From Weissella ceti (GTDB lineage: Bacteria; Bacillota; Bacilli; Lactobacillales; Lactobacillaceae), in assembly GCF_018394055.1 (NCBI RefSeq), contig NZ_CP074441.1, positions 124,001 through 188,000 of the forward strand: a stretch of DNA of 64,000 nucleotides, written 5' to 3'. The notes below the pieces were generated by a model, which saw only the letters and a list, made by a program, of their open reading frames with translations, ran no database searches and was not told the DNA's origin. The position numbers and the translations under genes were made by a program. Every line of letters starts with the position of its first letter. Positions within the stretch are counted from its first letter, which is position 1. Shown here one piece after another: positions 1-7,580 of this stretch.

Positions 1-354
1 CGTGAATCCGATATGATTTTCTCTGTTATTGGAGAAAATTTCGGGTTTATTGGTAGTATGCTGTTGTTGATTTTATACTTCTTGTTGATTTACCAAATCT
101 TCCAAGTAGTGTACGACACAGCGAACCAATTCTACGCTTATATCGCATCAGGGGTTGTTATGATGTTGATTTTCCACATTTTCGAAAATATTGGTATGAC
201 CATTGGATTGGTACCTTTGACCGGTATCCCATTGCCATTCATCTCACAAGGTGGATCAGCGCTGGTCGGAAATATGATTGGAATTGGGTTGGTGATGTCG
301 ATGCGTTATCATAACAAGTCATTTACGTTATCAAGTCAACGTGGATTCCATTAA
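1..354 (+). CDS. rodA: RodA/FtsW/SpoVE family glycosyltransferase, C-terminal part
   Basis: The gene enters from outside the window; the reading frame is open from base 1. The visible 117 residues hold the last transmembrane helices of a SEDS peptidoglycan glycosyltransferase. Recognisable pieces are the E-S-D-x-I-F-S-V-I-GE loop and the P-L-T-G-I-P-L-P-F-I-S-Q-GG stretch typical of FtsW and RodA. SEDS proteins polymerise glycan strands from lipid II at the membrane. The short C-terminal tail after the last helix fits RodA better than FtsW, but the two cannot be separated with certainty from this fragment. A strong terminator follows directly. Confidence 0.85.
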   Translation, partial: RESDMIFSVIGENFGFIGSMLLLILYFLLIYQIFQVVYDTANQFYAYIASGVVMMLIFHIFENIGMTIGLVPLTGIPLPFISQGGSALVGNMIGIGLVMSMRYHNKSFTLSSQRGFH

Positions 355-369
355 ACGTGATAAAATAGA

Positions 370-400
370 GACGTTCCTGAGAAATCAGGAGCGTCTTTTT
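370..400 (+). terminator. Intrinsic terminator after rodA
   Basis: A hairpin (arms 370-381 and 385-395, with one unpaired base) is followed by five T. It ends the rodA transcript before proC. Confidence 0.85.
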
Positions 401-468
401 CTAAACAATATAATGAATAACTAAACACCTTCGTTAAAACTGAAGGAGAACTGATAAGGAGAACAAAA

Positions 469-1269
469 ATGCTAACAATTGGATTTATTGGCGCTGGTAA
501 TATGGGGCAAGCGATGATGCAAGGTTGGGCTCCTAACAAAGAAATTAAGCAATTAGTTTACAGCACAACCATGGAAAAATCGGAAGCTGTTGCAGCTAAG
601 ATTGGTGGTGAAGCACGTGGTTCAATCATGGAACTATGGGCTGAATCAGACATGGTTGTGGTCGCTGTGCCGCCAACAGCCTTGGCTGATATTGCACCAG
701 AAATTAAGCAATGGGCGATGTTGAAGCCAAGTGTTATTTTGACATCAGTGGTTGGTGGTGTTGACCTAGCCGCTCTGCATGCTCACTTTGGTGAACAATT
801 GATGATTGTCCGCGCCTTGCCAAACATCAACGTCGCTTTGCGTTATGGATACACAGCCTTGGCGTTCGACGGAACAGTTGATGCAGATACACGTGGTGCG
901 CTTGCGATGTTGTTCCTAGACTTTGGTCGTGCAGATGAATACCCAGAAGATCAATTTGGGGCGGTGAGTGCGCTAGCTGGATCAGGTCCAGCCTTCGTAG
1001 CTGGCTTTACTGAAGCAATGATGAAGGCGGGACTGGCAGCTGGGATTGATGCTGAAAAGGCCGAAAGTCTAGCTATTCAAACTGTTGCGGGTACTGGAAA
1101 GAATATGATTGATTTGAAGAAGGCCCCTAAGGATTTGGCTAATGAAGTCATGACTCCAGGTGGTTCAACAGCGGCCGGTTATGATGTATTGATGACGCAA
1201 TTAGATGGGTTAGTACGCGAAACTATTGATGCAACAATGATTAAGAACGCTGAAGCGAGCGAAAATTAA
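469..1269 (+). CDS. proC: Pyrroline-5-carboxylate reductase
   Basis: A 266-residue protein of normal length for ProC. It catalyses the last step of proline synthesis, NAD(P)H-dependent reduction of pyrroline-5-carboxylate, in the cytosol. The N-terminal Rossmann motif I-G-F-I-G-A-G-N-M-G (residues 4-13) and the C-terminal signature (A-L-A-G-S-G-P-A-F, then E-V-M-T-P-G-G-S-T-A-A-G near residues 222-235) are both clear. A ribosome-binding site (AAGGAG) lies 8-9 bases before the ATG. It stands alone between terminators and a tRNA operon. Identification is secure. Confidence 0.95.
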   Translation: MLTIGFIGAGNMGQAMMQGWAPNKEIKQLVYSTTMEKSEAVAAKIGGEARGSIMELWAESDMVVVAVPPTALADIAPEIKQWAMLKPSVILTSVVGGVDLAALHAHFGEQLMIVRALPNINVALRYGYTALAFDGTVDADTRGALAMLFLDFGRADEYPEDQFGAVSALAGSGPAFVAGFTEAMMKAGLAAGIDAEKAESLAIQTVAGTGKNMIDLKKAPKDLANEVMTPGGSTAAGYDVLMTQLDGLVRETIDATMIKNAEASEN

Positions 1270-1309
1270 AGAAAAAGCAAATAAATTGAAAAATAATATC
1301 AAAAAGGGG

Positions 1310-1338
1310 TTGCGCACCCCATAAATACTTGGTATTAT
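1310..1338 (+). promoter_or_regulatory. Promoter of the tRNA-Glu pair
   Basis: TTGCGC (1310-1315), a 17-base spacer, then TATTAT (1333-1338), about 30 bases before the first tRNA gene. The spacing is ideal and the position fits a stable-RNA promoter. Confidence 0.75.
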
Positions 1339-1368
1339 AAATTTTGTTGTTAAGGCAACAAGGTTTAT

Positions 1369-1440
1369 GGCTCATTGGTCAAGTGGTTAAGACTCCGGTT
1401 TTTCACACCGGCATCCAGGGTTCAATTCCCTGATGAGCTA
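1369..1440 (+). tRNA. tRNA-Glu (UUC), copy 1
   Basis: A 72-base cloverleaf. The anticodon stem CCGGT/ACCGG encloses loop TTTTCAC with anticodon TTC. The acceptor arms GGCTCAT and ATGAGCT pair fully with a G1-U72 wobble. The discriminator is A and no CCA is encoded. It is the first of two tandem Glu genes. Confidence 0.95.
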
Positions 1441-1459
1441 TTGTTTGAAAAAACAAAAT

Positions 1460-1531
1460 GGTCCATTGGTCAAGTGGTTAAGACTCCGGTTTTTCACACC
1501 GGCATCCAGGGTTCAATTCCCTGATGGACTA
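1460..1531 (+). tRNA. tRNA-Glu (UUC), copy 2
   Basis: Identical to copy 1 except in the acceptor stem, where GGTCCAT pairs with ATGGACT. Both strands changed together, so pairing is kept. This suggests a tandem duplication with compensatory change. The anticodon loop and TTC anticodon are unchanged, and no CCA is encoded. Confidence 0.95.
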
Positions 1532-1540
1532 TAATGAAAA

Positions 1541-1571
1541 GGCATCTACATTCTTGTAGGTGTCTTTTTTT
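1541..1571 (+). terminator. Terminator of the tRNA-Glu operon
   Basis: A ten-pair hairpin (1541-1550 with 1555-1564, including G-U pairs) followed by seven T. Confidence 0.85.
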
Positions 1572-1631
1572 GTTACAATTAAGGTGTATCGAATTAAGAA
1601 CAGAATTGTGAATCAAAGATCGGAGTAAGGG

Positions 1632-2444
1632 ATGCTATTTTTAACAACGGATTTAGATGGAACTTTTTTGCATGATGATCATGATTTTGATCGCCCACGT
1701 TTTGAAAAGCTATTAGCCGAATGGCGTGCACAAGGTAATCGCTTTGTTGTGGCAACGGGCCGTGAATATAAGTGGGTAGCCTCAGTGTTTGCCGATTACC
1801 TAAATGATATTGATATTATTTCAAGTAACGGAACGGTCATTACGCTAGCTGGCCAAGAAGCTGATATGGCTTCAATTAAGCCAGAAAGTTTAGATGCCCT
1901 ACAAAAGATTATTGCGGACATGCCAGTGAAGCCAAGTGGCTCAGTACGTGCTTATACAGAAAACAAAGTTCATTTGTTGAAGACTGATGTCTATGGACAA
2001 ATGGAAGAAAAAGATGTGGCCTTTATGGCCCCTTTGTATGACGGTATCGTCGACATTGATAATCTACTAGATATTGATAAGCCGGTATCTACAGTAACTG
2101 GTGTTTGGGCTGATCGTGACAGTAGTGAAGCTGTCTCTGATGTCGTGAATAATGCCAACATTGGCATCCATGCTACAACATCTGGTTATGGTGCTGTCGA
2201 CTTTTTGCCAAGTGGGGTTAATAAAGCAGCGGCGATTAAAAAGTTGTTGTCGCATTATGGCACAACAGAACAAGCTGTCTATGCCTTTGGGGATGGGATG
2301 AATGATTTAGAGATGTTGCAACTAGCTGGACATGCTTATGTGATGGCGAATGGGGATGATAAGCTACGTGTCTATGGCTTTGAAGAATTACCTAACACAC
2401 ATATGGAAGATGGCGTCTTAGTAAAGTGGGAAACCTTGGTATAG
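1632..2444 (+). CDS. HAD-superfamily (Cof-type) phosphatase
   Basis: A 270-residue protein of the Cof/YidA class IIB HAD family. Motif I is D-L-D-G-T-F near residue 8, and the C-terminal metal motif G-D-G-M-N-D-L-E-M is near residue 220. A cap domain lies between them. Family members dephosphorylate sugar phosphates, flavin mononucleotide or pyridoxal phosphate; the substrate cannot be told from sequence. A purine-rich site (GGAGTAAGGG) precedes the ATG. A paralogue with the same architecture lies at 15627-16454. Confidence 0.85.
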   Translation: MLFLTTDLDGTFLHDDHDFDRPRFEKLLAEWRAQGNRFVVATGREYKWVASVFADYLNDIDIISSNGTVITLAGQEADMASIKPESLDALQKIIADMPVKPSGSVRAYTENKVHLLKTDVYGQMEEKDVAFMAPLYDGIVDIDNLLDIDKPVSTVTGVWADRDSSEAVSDVVNNANIGIHATTSGYGAVDFLPSGVNKAAAIKKLLSHYGTTEQAVYAFGDGMNDLEMLQLAGHAYVMANGDDKLRVYGFEELPNTHMEDGVLVKWETLV

Positions 2445-2541
2445 CAATCAAATCCTACCTTTATGCTTAATTTATCAAAAAAAGGATACTCTTTTTTTAC
2501 AGATTTATTATGTGAAAATAAGTGAGTATTGGGAGAATACA

Positions 2542-4500
2542 ATGGCATTTCTAGAACTACGAGACATTTTTAAGTCTTACTACATTGGAAAAGAAGAGTT
2601 TCCAGTTTTAAAAGGAATTGATTTAGATTTTGAATTGGGTGAATTTGTTTCAATTCTAGGGGAATCTGGTGGTGGAAAGTCTACTTTGATGAACATCATT
2701 GGGGGACTAGATCGTCAATTTAAGGGTCAAGTCACCATTGATGGTCAAACACTAGATCACACACAAGAAAAGCAACTAGATGAATACCGTCGTTCAACGA
2801 TTGGTTACATTTACCAATCATATAACTTGATCAATCATCTATCTGTTTTGGACAATGTCCTATTGTCACTAGATATGACAACATTGTCTCGTGGTGAAAA
2901 GATTAACCGTGCCAAAGAATTGTTGGCGGATGTTGGACTATCTGACCAAATTAAGAAGTTTCCAAATCAACTATCTGGTGGACAAAAGCAACGTGTCGCT
3001 ATTGCGCGTGCACTTGCTAAGGACCCAGATGTGATTATTGCGGACGAACCAACTGGTGCGTTGGATGCGGTAAACACGCAAGAAGTCTTGGTTATTTTGA
3101 ATAAGATTGCTAAGCAAGGTAAGTTGGTGATTACGGTTACCCACTCACAAGACGTTGCGGACAATGGCTCACGTATCGTCCGTTTGGTAGACGGTAAGAT
3201 TGCGAGTGACGATGTGATTCGTCCAGAAGAACAGAACGTTGAACCTGATAAGAAGGCCTTTGCTTCAAAGCCACTTCGTTTCATGGACAGCTTACGAAGT
3301 TCATGGAAGCATCTATGGCGTAATATCGGTAAGAATTCACTAATCATTATCGGAACGGCTATTGGTTTGTTTGCGGTGATTTTGTTTGGTGGATTGGGGA
3401 ACGGCGTTAAGTCATACATTAATGACCAGGTAAATTCATTGGTTAACCCGCAATCAATTACGGTTATGCGTGCAATGGATGAAAACAGTATGGATGGGAT
3501 GAACCTAGACCCAAGTACAATGGGAATTTCAGATAAGCAAATTAGTCAACTAAAAACAGTTAAGAATGTTGACAGTGTCGAAGCTGGTTACGAATTCCAA
3601 AATGCGCAAATGTCAGGATTGTCTAAGAAGCCAGTTAGCCTATCAAGTGTGCGTAGTTGGACTGCACAATATAACAATGACATGATCGTTGCTGGTAAGC
3701 CAGCGAAGGAAAATGAAATGGTCGTTGATAAGGCGTCTGTTGCACAACGTGTCGACAAGAAGAACTGGAAGTCAGTAATTGGTAAGACGGTTAAGGTAAC
3801 GTTTACCAGTGCTGATAAGGATGGTAAGCCAGTCATCGTTGAACACGATGTGAAGATTTCAGGAATTACTGAAAGTCAACAAGGGGCTGTTAATGCCATG
3901 CAAGCGGCAACCATGTCAAAGATTTTGAAGGATGCCGGGGCGATGTCTGAACCAGTCTTTGTGGGGATGCAAGCCAATGATCGTGATGATGTTGATAAGA
4001 TTAAAAAAGAGATTGAAGGTATGAAGGTTAACGGTAAGGCTGCCTATACCGTTATTACAGTTGGAACTATCTTGGACACTGTGAACATCTTCGTTGACCT
4101 AGCAACTAACATCCTAGCGATGATTGCTGGTATCTCATTGATTGTGTCTGCTTTGATGATTATCGTGACAATGTACATGTCTGTTGCGGAACGTACGAAG
4201 GAAATTGGTATTCTACGTGCATTAGGTGAATCAAAGCGTGATATCCGTCGTTTGTTTACAAGTGAATCAATTATGATGGGGTTGATGTCAGCTGCCCTAG
4301 CAACAGGACTAGCATTTGGACTAGGAACGTTGATGAATAGCGCTTTGTACAGCATTGCTAAATTCGATATGATCCAAATTGGGGTTGGAAATGTTATCTC
4401 AACATTTATCCTAGCTTTGGTTATTTCATTCTTAGCAGCCTTGTTGCCAGCTCGTCGGGCAGCTAAGTTGAACCCAATTGATGCTTTGTCTGCGGATTAA
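2542..4500 (+). CDS. MacB-like ABC transporter, fused ATPase and FtsX-type permease
   Basis: A 652-residue fusion. The N-terminal ATPase has a Walker A (GESGGGKST), the signature L-S-G-G-Q-K-Q-R and Walker B with I-I-A-D-E-P-T-G-A-L-D. A first membrane helix follows near residue 270, then a large extracytoplasmic domain, then three C-terminal helices with the FtsX/MacB motif E-R-T-K-E-I-G-I-L-R-A-L-G. Such proteins export peptides or respond to antimicrobials. The start is placed at 2542 because GGGAG lies just upstream; the in-frame ATG at 2512 has no ribosome-binding site. No partner gene or two-component system is adjacent, so the substrate is unknown. Confidence 0.87.
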   Translation: MAFLELRDIFKSYYIGKEEFPVLKGIDLDFELGEFVSILGESGGGKSTLMNIIGGLDRQFKGQVTIDGQTLDHTQEKQLDEYRRSTIGYIYQSYNLINHLSVLDNVLLSLDMTTLSRGEKINRAKELLADVGLSDQIKKFPNQLSGGQKQRVAIARALAKDPDVIIADEPTGALDAVNTQEVLVILNKIAKQGKLVITVTHSQDVADNGSRIVRLVDGKIASDDVIRPEEQNVEPDKKAFASKPLRFMDSLRSSWKHLWRNIGKNSLIIIGTAIGLFAVILFGGLGNGVKSYINDQVNSLVNPQSITVMRAMDENSMDGMNLDPSTMGISDKQISQLKTVKNVDSVEAGYEFQNAQMSGLSKKPVSLSSVRSWTAQYNNDMIVAGKPAKENEMVVDKASVAQRVDKKNWKSVIGKTVKVTFTSADKDGKPVIVEHDVKISGITESQQGAVNAMQAATMSKILKDAGAMSEPVFVGMQANDRDDVDKIKKEIEGMKVNGKAAYTVITVGTILDTVNIFVDLATNILAMIAGISLIVSALMIIVTMYMSVAERTKEIGILRALGESKRDIRRLFTSESIMMGLMSAALATGLAFGLGTLMNSALYSIAKFDMIQIGVGNVISTFILALVISFLAALLPARRAAKLNPIDALSAD

Positions 4501-4520
4501 AATAATGCATAGTTATTTAA

Positions 4521-4550
4521 AAGACTTACGTAAAAAGTAAGTCTTTTTTT
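4521..4550 (+). terminator. Terminator after the ABC transporter
   Basis: A nine-pair hairpin (4521-4529 with 4537-4545) and a T run. Confidence 0.85.
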
Positions 4551-4577
4551 ACTGGATTGGCTTATTTGACTGGAAAA

Positions 4578-4599
4578 ATTGGACTATACCATCTATAAT
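4578..4599 (+). promoter_or_regulatory. nagA-nagR promoter with a NagR-like operator
   Basis: A TATAAT box (4594-4599) lies 45 bases before nagA. Directly overlapping its upstream side is ATTGGACTATACCAT (4578-4592), which resembles the GntR/HutC-type operator (TGGTCTAGACCA-like) bound by NagR/DasR. No good -35 box is present at 17 bases. The downstream regulator nagR is the likely binder, which would make the operon autoregulated and induced by amino-sugar phosphates. This is inference from motif similarity. Confidence 0.55.
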
Positions 4600-4643
4600 G
4601 ATAGGTAACAGTTACTAATCAAACATATGCGGAGGGCGATACA

Positions 4644-5822
4644 ATGAGTAAAGTATTAACACATGTAGATATCTATACCGGTGATGAAGAGAATCCAGTG
4701 ATCAAAGATGGATTCATTCGTTTTGAATCAACCATTGAAGCTATGGGAAGTATGAAGACTTTCGTACCAACTTCAAGTGACGACATCACACGTGGTGACC
4801 GTCAAGTGGTAGTACCAGGGTTTATCGACGTCCATGCTCACGGTGCTTATGGTTTCGATACGATGGATGGGAAAGCATCAGATATCGTCAACATGGCACA
4901 TGGGCAAATCACAGAAGGAATCACATCTGTATTCCCAACAACGATGACGCAATCAGTTGAAAACATTGATAACGCCATGGTTGCGATTAATGAAGCTGCG
5001 CAAGAAGAACCATCAATCGTTGGGGTTCACTTGGAAGGTCCATTCATTAACCCACACTACAAGGGTGCACAACCAGAACAATACATCATTGCGCCATCCG
5101 CTGAACTAGTTGCAAAGTGGCACCACATGTCTGGTGACCGTGTGCGTTTGATTACGTACGCACCAGAACAAGCTGAAGATTTGGCTAGCTTTGAAAACTA
5201 CTTGCTAGACAACAACATCATCGGTTCTGTTGGACATTCAAATGCAACACGCGAATTCCTACAAAATGATGTTAAGGCAAGCCACATTACTCACCTATAC
5301 AACGCGCAACGTCCAATGAGCCACCGCGAACCAGGAGTTGCTGGTCACGCGATGCTAGAAGACAGTATCCGCGCTGAAATGATCGTGGATGGTTTCCACA
5401 TCAAGCCAGACATGGTTAAGTTGGCCTACAAGTTGAAGTCAGCTGACCGTATCGATTTGATCACTGACTCAATGCGTGCCAAGGGACTTGGGGATGGTGA
5501 ATCTGAACTAGGTGGACAAAAGGTTTGGGTTAAGGATAAGCAAGCACGTCTTGAAGATGGAACTCTTGCTGGATCAGTACTTGAATTCGATGATGCTTTC
5601 CGTAACATGATGGCCTTTACTGGGGCAACTGTTGAAGAAGCGGTTAAGATGTCATCAATTAACCAAGCTGAAGAATTTGGTCTAACACAAAAGGGTGCAT
5701 TGCGTACTGGTAAGGATGCGGACTTTAACGTATTCAGCGCTGACTTTGCAACTCTTGATGCAACATACAGTCTAGGACGTCGCTTTACAAAGGCAGATGC
5801 TCCTAAAGGAGAAATGATTTAA
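4644..5822 (+). CDS. nagA: N-acetylglucosamine-6-phosphate deacetylase
   Basis: A 392-residue amidohydrolase. It deacetylates GlcNAc-6-phosphate to glucosamine-6-phosphate in amino-sugar use and cell-wall recycling. Visible metal and substrate motifs are D-V-H-A-H-G (near residue 63), G-V-H-L-E-G-P-F (near 133), G-H-S-N-A (near 199), H-L-Y-N-A (near 218) and the catalytic T-D-S-M (near 275). The ribosome-binding site is GGAGGG. It overlaps the following regulator gene by one base (TAATG), so the two are translationally coupled. No nagB is in this window. Confidence 0.94.
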   Translation: MSKVLTHVDIYTGDEENPVIKDGFIRFESTIEAMGSMKTFVPTSSDDITRGDRQVVVPGFIDVHAHGAYGFDTMDGKASDIVNMAHGQITEGITSVFPTTMTQSVENIDNAMVAINEAAQEEPSIVGVHLEGPFINPHYKGAQPEQYIIAPSAELVAKWHHMSGDRVRLITYAPEQAEDLASFENYLLDNNIIGSVGHSNATREFLQNDVKASHITHLYNAQRPMSHREPGVAGHAMLEDSIRAEMIVDGFHIKPDMVKLAYKLKSADRIDLITDSMRAKGLGDGESELGGQKVWVKDKQARLEDGTLAGSVLEFDDAFRNMMAFTGATVEEAVKMSSINQAEEFGLTQKGALRTGKDADFNVFSADFATLDATYSLGRRFTKADAPKGEMI

Positions 5823-6523
5823 TGAAAGCACCAGTCTATGTACAAATTCACGATGATATTCGTGAAGCGATTGATGCCGGCCGCTGGCAAGCAGGGGATA
5901 AGATTCCATCAGAACGTGAATTAGCTGATCAATTTGATGTGTCTCGTATGACACTTCGTCAAGCTGTGATGTTGTTGGTTGATGAAGGGGTTCTTGAACG
6001 CCGAGTTGGGTCTGGAACTTATGTTGCAGAACAAAAAGTGCAAGAAACTTTGAATGGGCTAACATCATTTACAGATTTGATGGCAGCAATTGGTAAGGTT
6101 GCGACAACTAAGACAATTAGTTATCACATTGGGAAAGCAACTGCATCCGAACAAAAGCGTTTGAACATGAATGAAGGTGATAATGTTTTGCGTATGGAAC
6201 GTGTCCGTTACGGTAATGAAGAACCAATTGCGTTCGAAGTTGCGGCAATTCCGGCACGATTAGTACGTGGATTGTCACGTGAAGCACTATCAAATTCGCT
6301 ATATCACACATTGGAAACAGAACGTGATATTCATGTTAACTATGCACGTCAAACTGTGACAGCATCCGCTGCGACAGAACGTATTGCAGACTTATTGGAT
6401 ATTAAGCGTAGTGATCCAGTTCTAGTATTGCGTCAAACTACATTTGGTCAAAACGATGAACCATTTGAATATGTACGCACACAATATGTTGGATCACGTT
6501 TTGAATTCTATCTAGAGCGATAA
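5822..6523 (+). CDS. nagR: GntR/HutC family regulator with UTRA domain (NagR-like)
   Basis: A 233-residue repressor. Residues 1-70 form the winged helix (P-V-Y-V-Q-I-H-D-D-I, K-I-P-S-E-R-E-L-A, V-S-R-M-T-L-R-Q-A, V-G-S-G-T-Y-V). The rest is a UTRA ligand domain ending with V-R-T-Q-Y-V-G-S-R-F-E-F. The closest known family role is NagR/YvoA, which binds glucosamine-6-phosphate or GlcNAc-6-phosphate and controls nag genes. One-base overlap with nagA and the operator-like palindrome upstream of nagA support that role. Symbol assigned by family and context. Confidence 0.82.
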   Translation: MKAPVYVQIHDDIREAIDAGRWQAGDKIPSERELADQFDVSRMTLRQAVMLLVDEGVLERRVGSGTYVAEQKVQETLNGLTSFTDLMAAIGKVATTKTISYHIGKATASEQKRLNMNEGDNVLRMERVRYGNEEPIAFEVAAIPARLVRGLSREALSNSLYHTLETERDIHVNYARQTVTASAATERIADLLDIKRSDPVLVLRQTTFGQNDEPFEYVRTQYVGSRFEFYLER

Positions 6524-6530
6524 TTCTTTG

Positions 6531-6559
6531 TTGCTTCAAGGTTGTTAATTTGCTATGAT
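6531..6559 (+). promoter_or_regulatory. rpsD promoter
   Basis: TTGCTT (6531-6536), a 17-base spacer, TATGAT (6554-6559). It would give a leader of about 180 bases before rpsD. Confidence 0.7.
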
Positions 6560-6565
6560 AATGGA

Positions 6566-6744
6566 AGTGTTGAAAACTGCAGCGGATTGCCCGCAAGCTC
6601 GTCAACAATTTATCGACCTGTTTCAATTATGGCAGTGAAGATCTAGTACCCGCGCTGCAGCGGTGAACGTTAGGATAAATTGCACGAATGTGAGGTAATT
6701 CTCCTAGAATTCAACAAAAATTATAAATTCTGGAGGACATTTAC
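6566..6744 (+). promoter_or_regulatory. Structured rpsD leader, probable S4 autoregulatory RNA
   Basis: A gene-free leader of about 180 bases precedes rpsD. It holds two copies of CTGCAGCGG (near 6577 and 6654), several inverted repeats, and an AGAATT/AATTCT stem that ends at the GGAGG ribosome-binding site. In Bacillus subtilis S4 represses its own mRNA through such a leader. I recognise the location and the structured character, not a defined consensus, so the S4 role is inference. Confidence 0.5.
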
Positions 6745-7356
6745 ATGTCACGTTATACTGGACCAAAGTACCGTCTATCACGTCGTCTTGGCGTATCATT
6801 GTCAGGTACAGGTAAGGAACTAGCTCGTCGCCCATACGCACCTGGAGATCACGGAAACGACCGTCGTAGCAAGATGTCAGACTACGGAATGCAACTAGCT
6901 GAAAAGCAAAAGGTTCGTTTCACTTACGGTTTGACAGAACGTCAATTCCACAACTTGTTCAACAAGGCCGGTAAGGTTCGTCAAGGAACTCACGGTGATA
7001 ACTTCATGATCTTGTTGGAACGTCGTTTGGACAACATGGTTTACCGTTTGGGATTGGCATCAACTCGCCAACAAGCCCGTCAATTGGTTAACCACGGTCA
7101 CATCTTGGTAGATGGAAAGCGCGTAGACATCGCTTCATACGAAGTTGCTGTTGGGCAAGAAATCTCAGTTCGCGAAAAGTCACGTAACAACGTTCACTTG
7201 GTTGCATCATTGGATGCCCAAGCTGGAACTTTGCCATTCGTTGAATTTAACCGCGACACAATGACTGGTTCATTGGTACGTTTGCCAGAACGTTCAGAAC
7301 TAGACAACGATTACAACGAATCATTGATCGTTGAATACTACAACAAGTTGGGATAA
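6745..7356 (+). CDS. rpsD: 30S ribosomal protein S4
   Basis: A 203-residue S4 of standard Gram-positive length. The N-terminus ([15 protein letters not shown]) and the central S4 RNA-binding domain ([13 protein letters not shown], then [14 protein letters not shown]) are unmistakable. S4 nucleates 30S assembly on 16S rRNA. The ribosome-binding site is TGGAGG. As usual in Firmicutes the gene is monocistronic, away from the large ribosomal protein clusters, and has its own leader. Confidence 0.97.
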   Translation: MSRYTGPKYRLSRRLGVSLSGTGKELARRPYAPGDHGNDRRSKMSDYGMQLAEKQKVRFTYGLTERQFHNLFNKAGKVRQGTHGDNFMILLERRLDNMVYRLGLASTRQQARQLVNHGHILVDGKRVDIASYEVAVGQEISVREKSRNNVHLVASLDAQAGTLPFVEFNRDTMTGSLVRLPERSELDNDYNESLIVEYYNKLG

Positions 7357-7386
7357 TTTTAATTATTACAATCTGTTGTACAAAGA

Positions 7387-7418
7387 AGTCTCAAGTCTCG
7401 TACTTGGGGCTTTTTTTG
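7387..7418 (+). terminator. Terminator after rpsD
   Basis: A nine-pair hairpin (7387-7395 with 7403-7411) followed by a T run. Confidence 0.85.
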
Positions 7419-7580
7419 TGCTTTTAAAAAGCAATCCATTAAAAAAAAGTTAAGAAATACAAGTAAACCTAAAAGAAATGGTAAAACCAAGCATGAAAAC
7501 GGCGGGCATGATAGTCTAGAGTTAATAAGTCTAGACAGAGGGAGTTAGGTGGTTTAGAGACCATCAGAATGTGACTAAGT

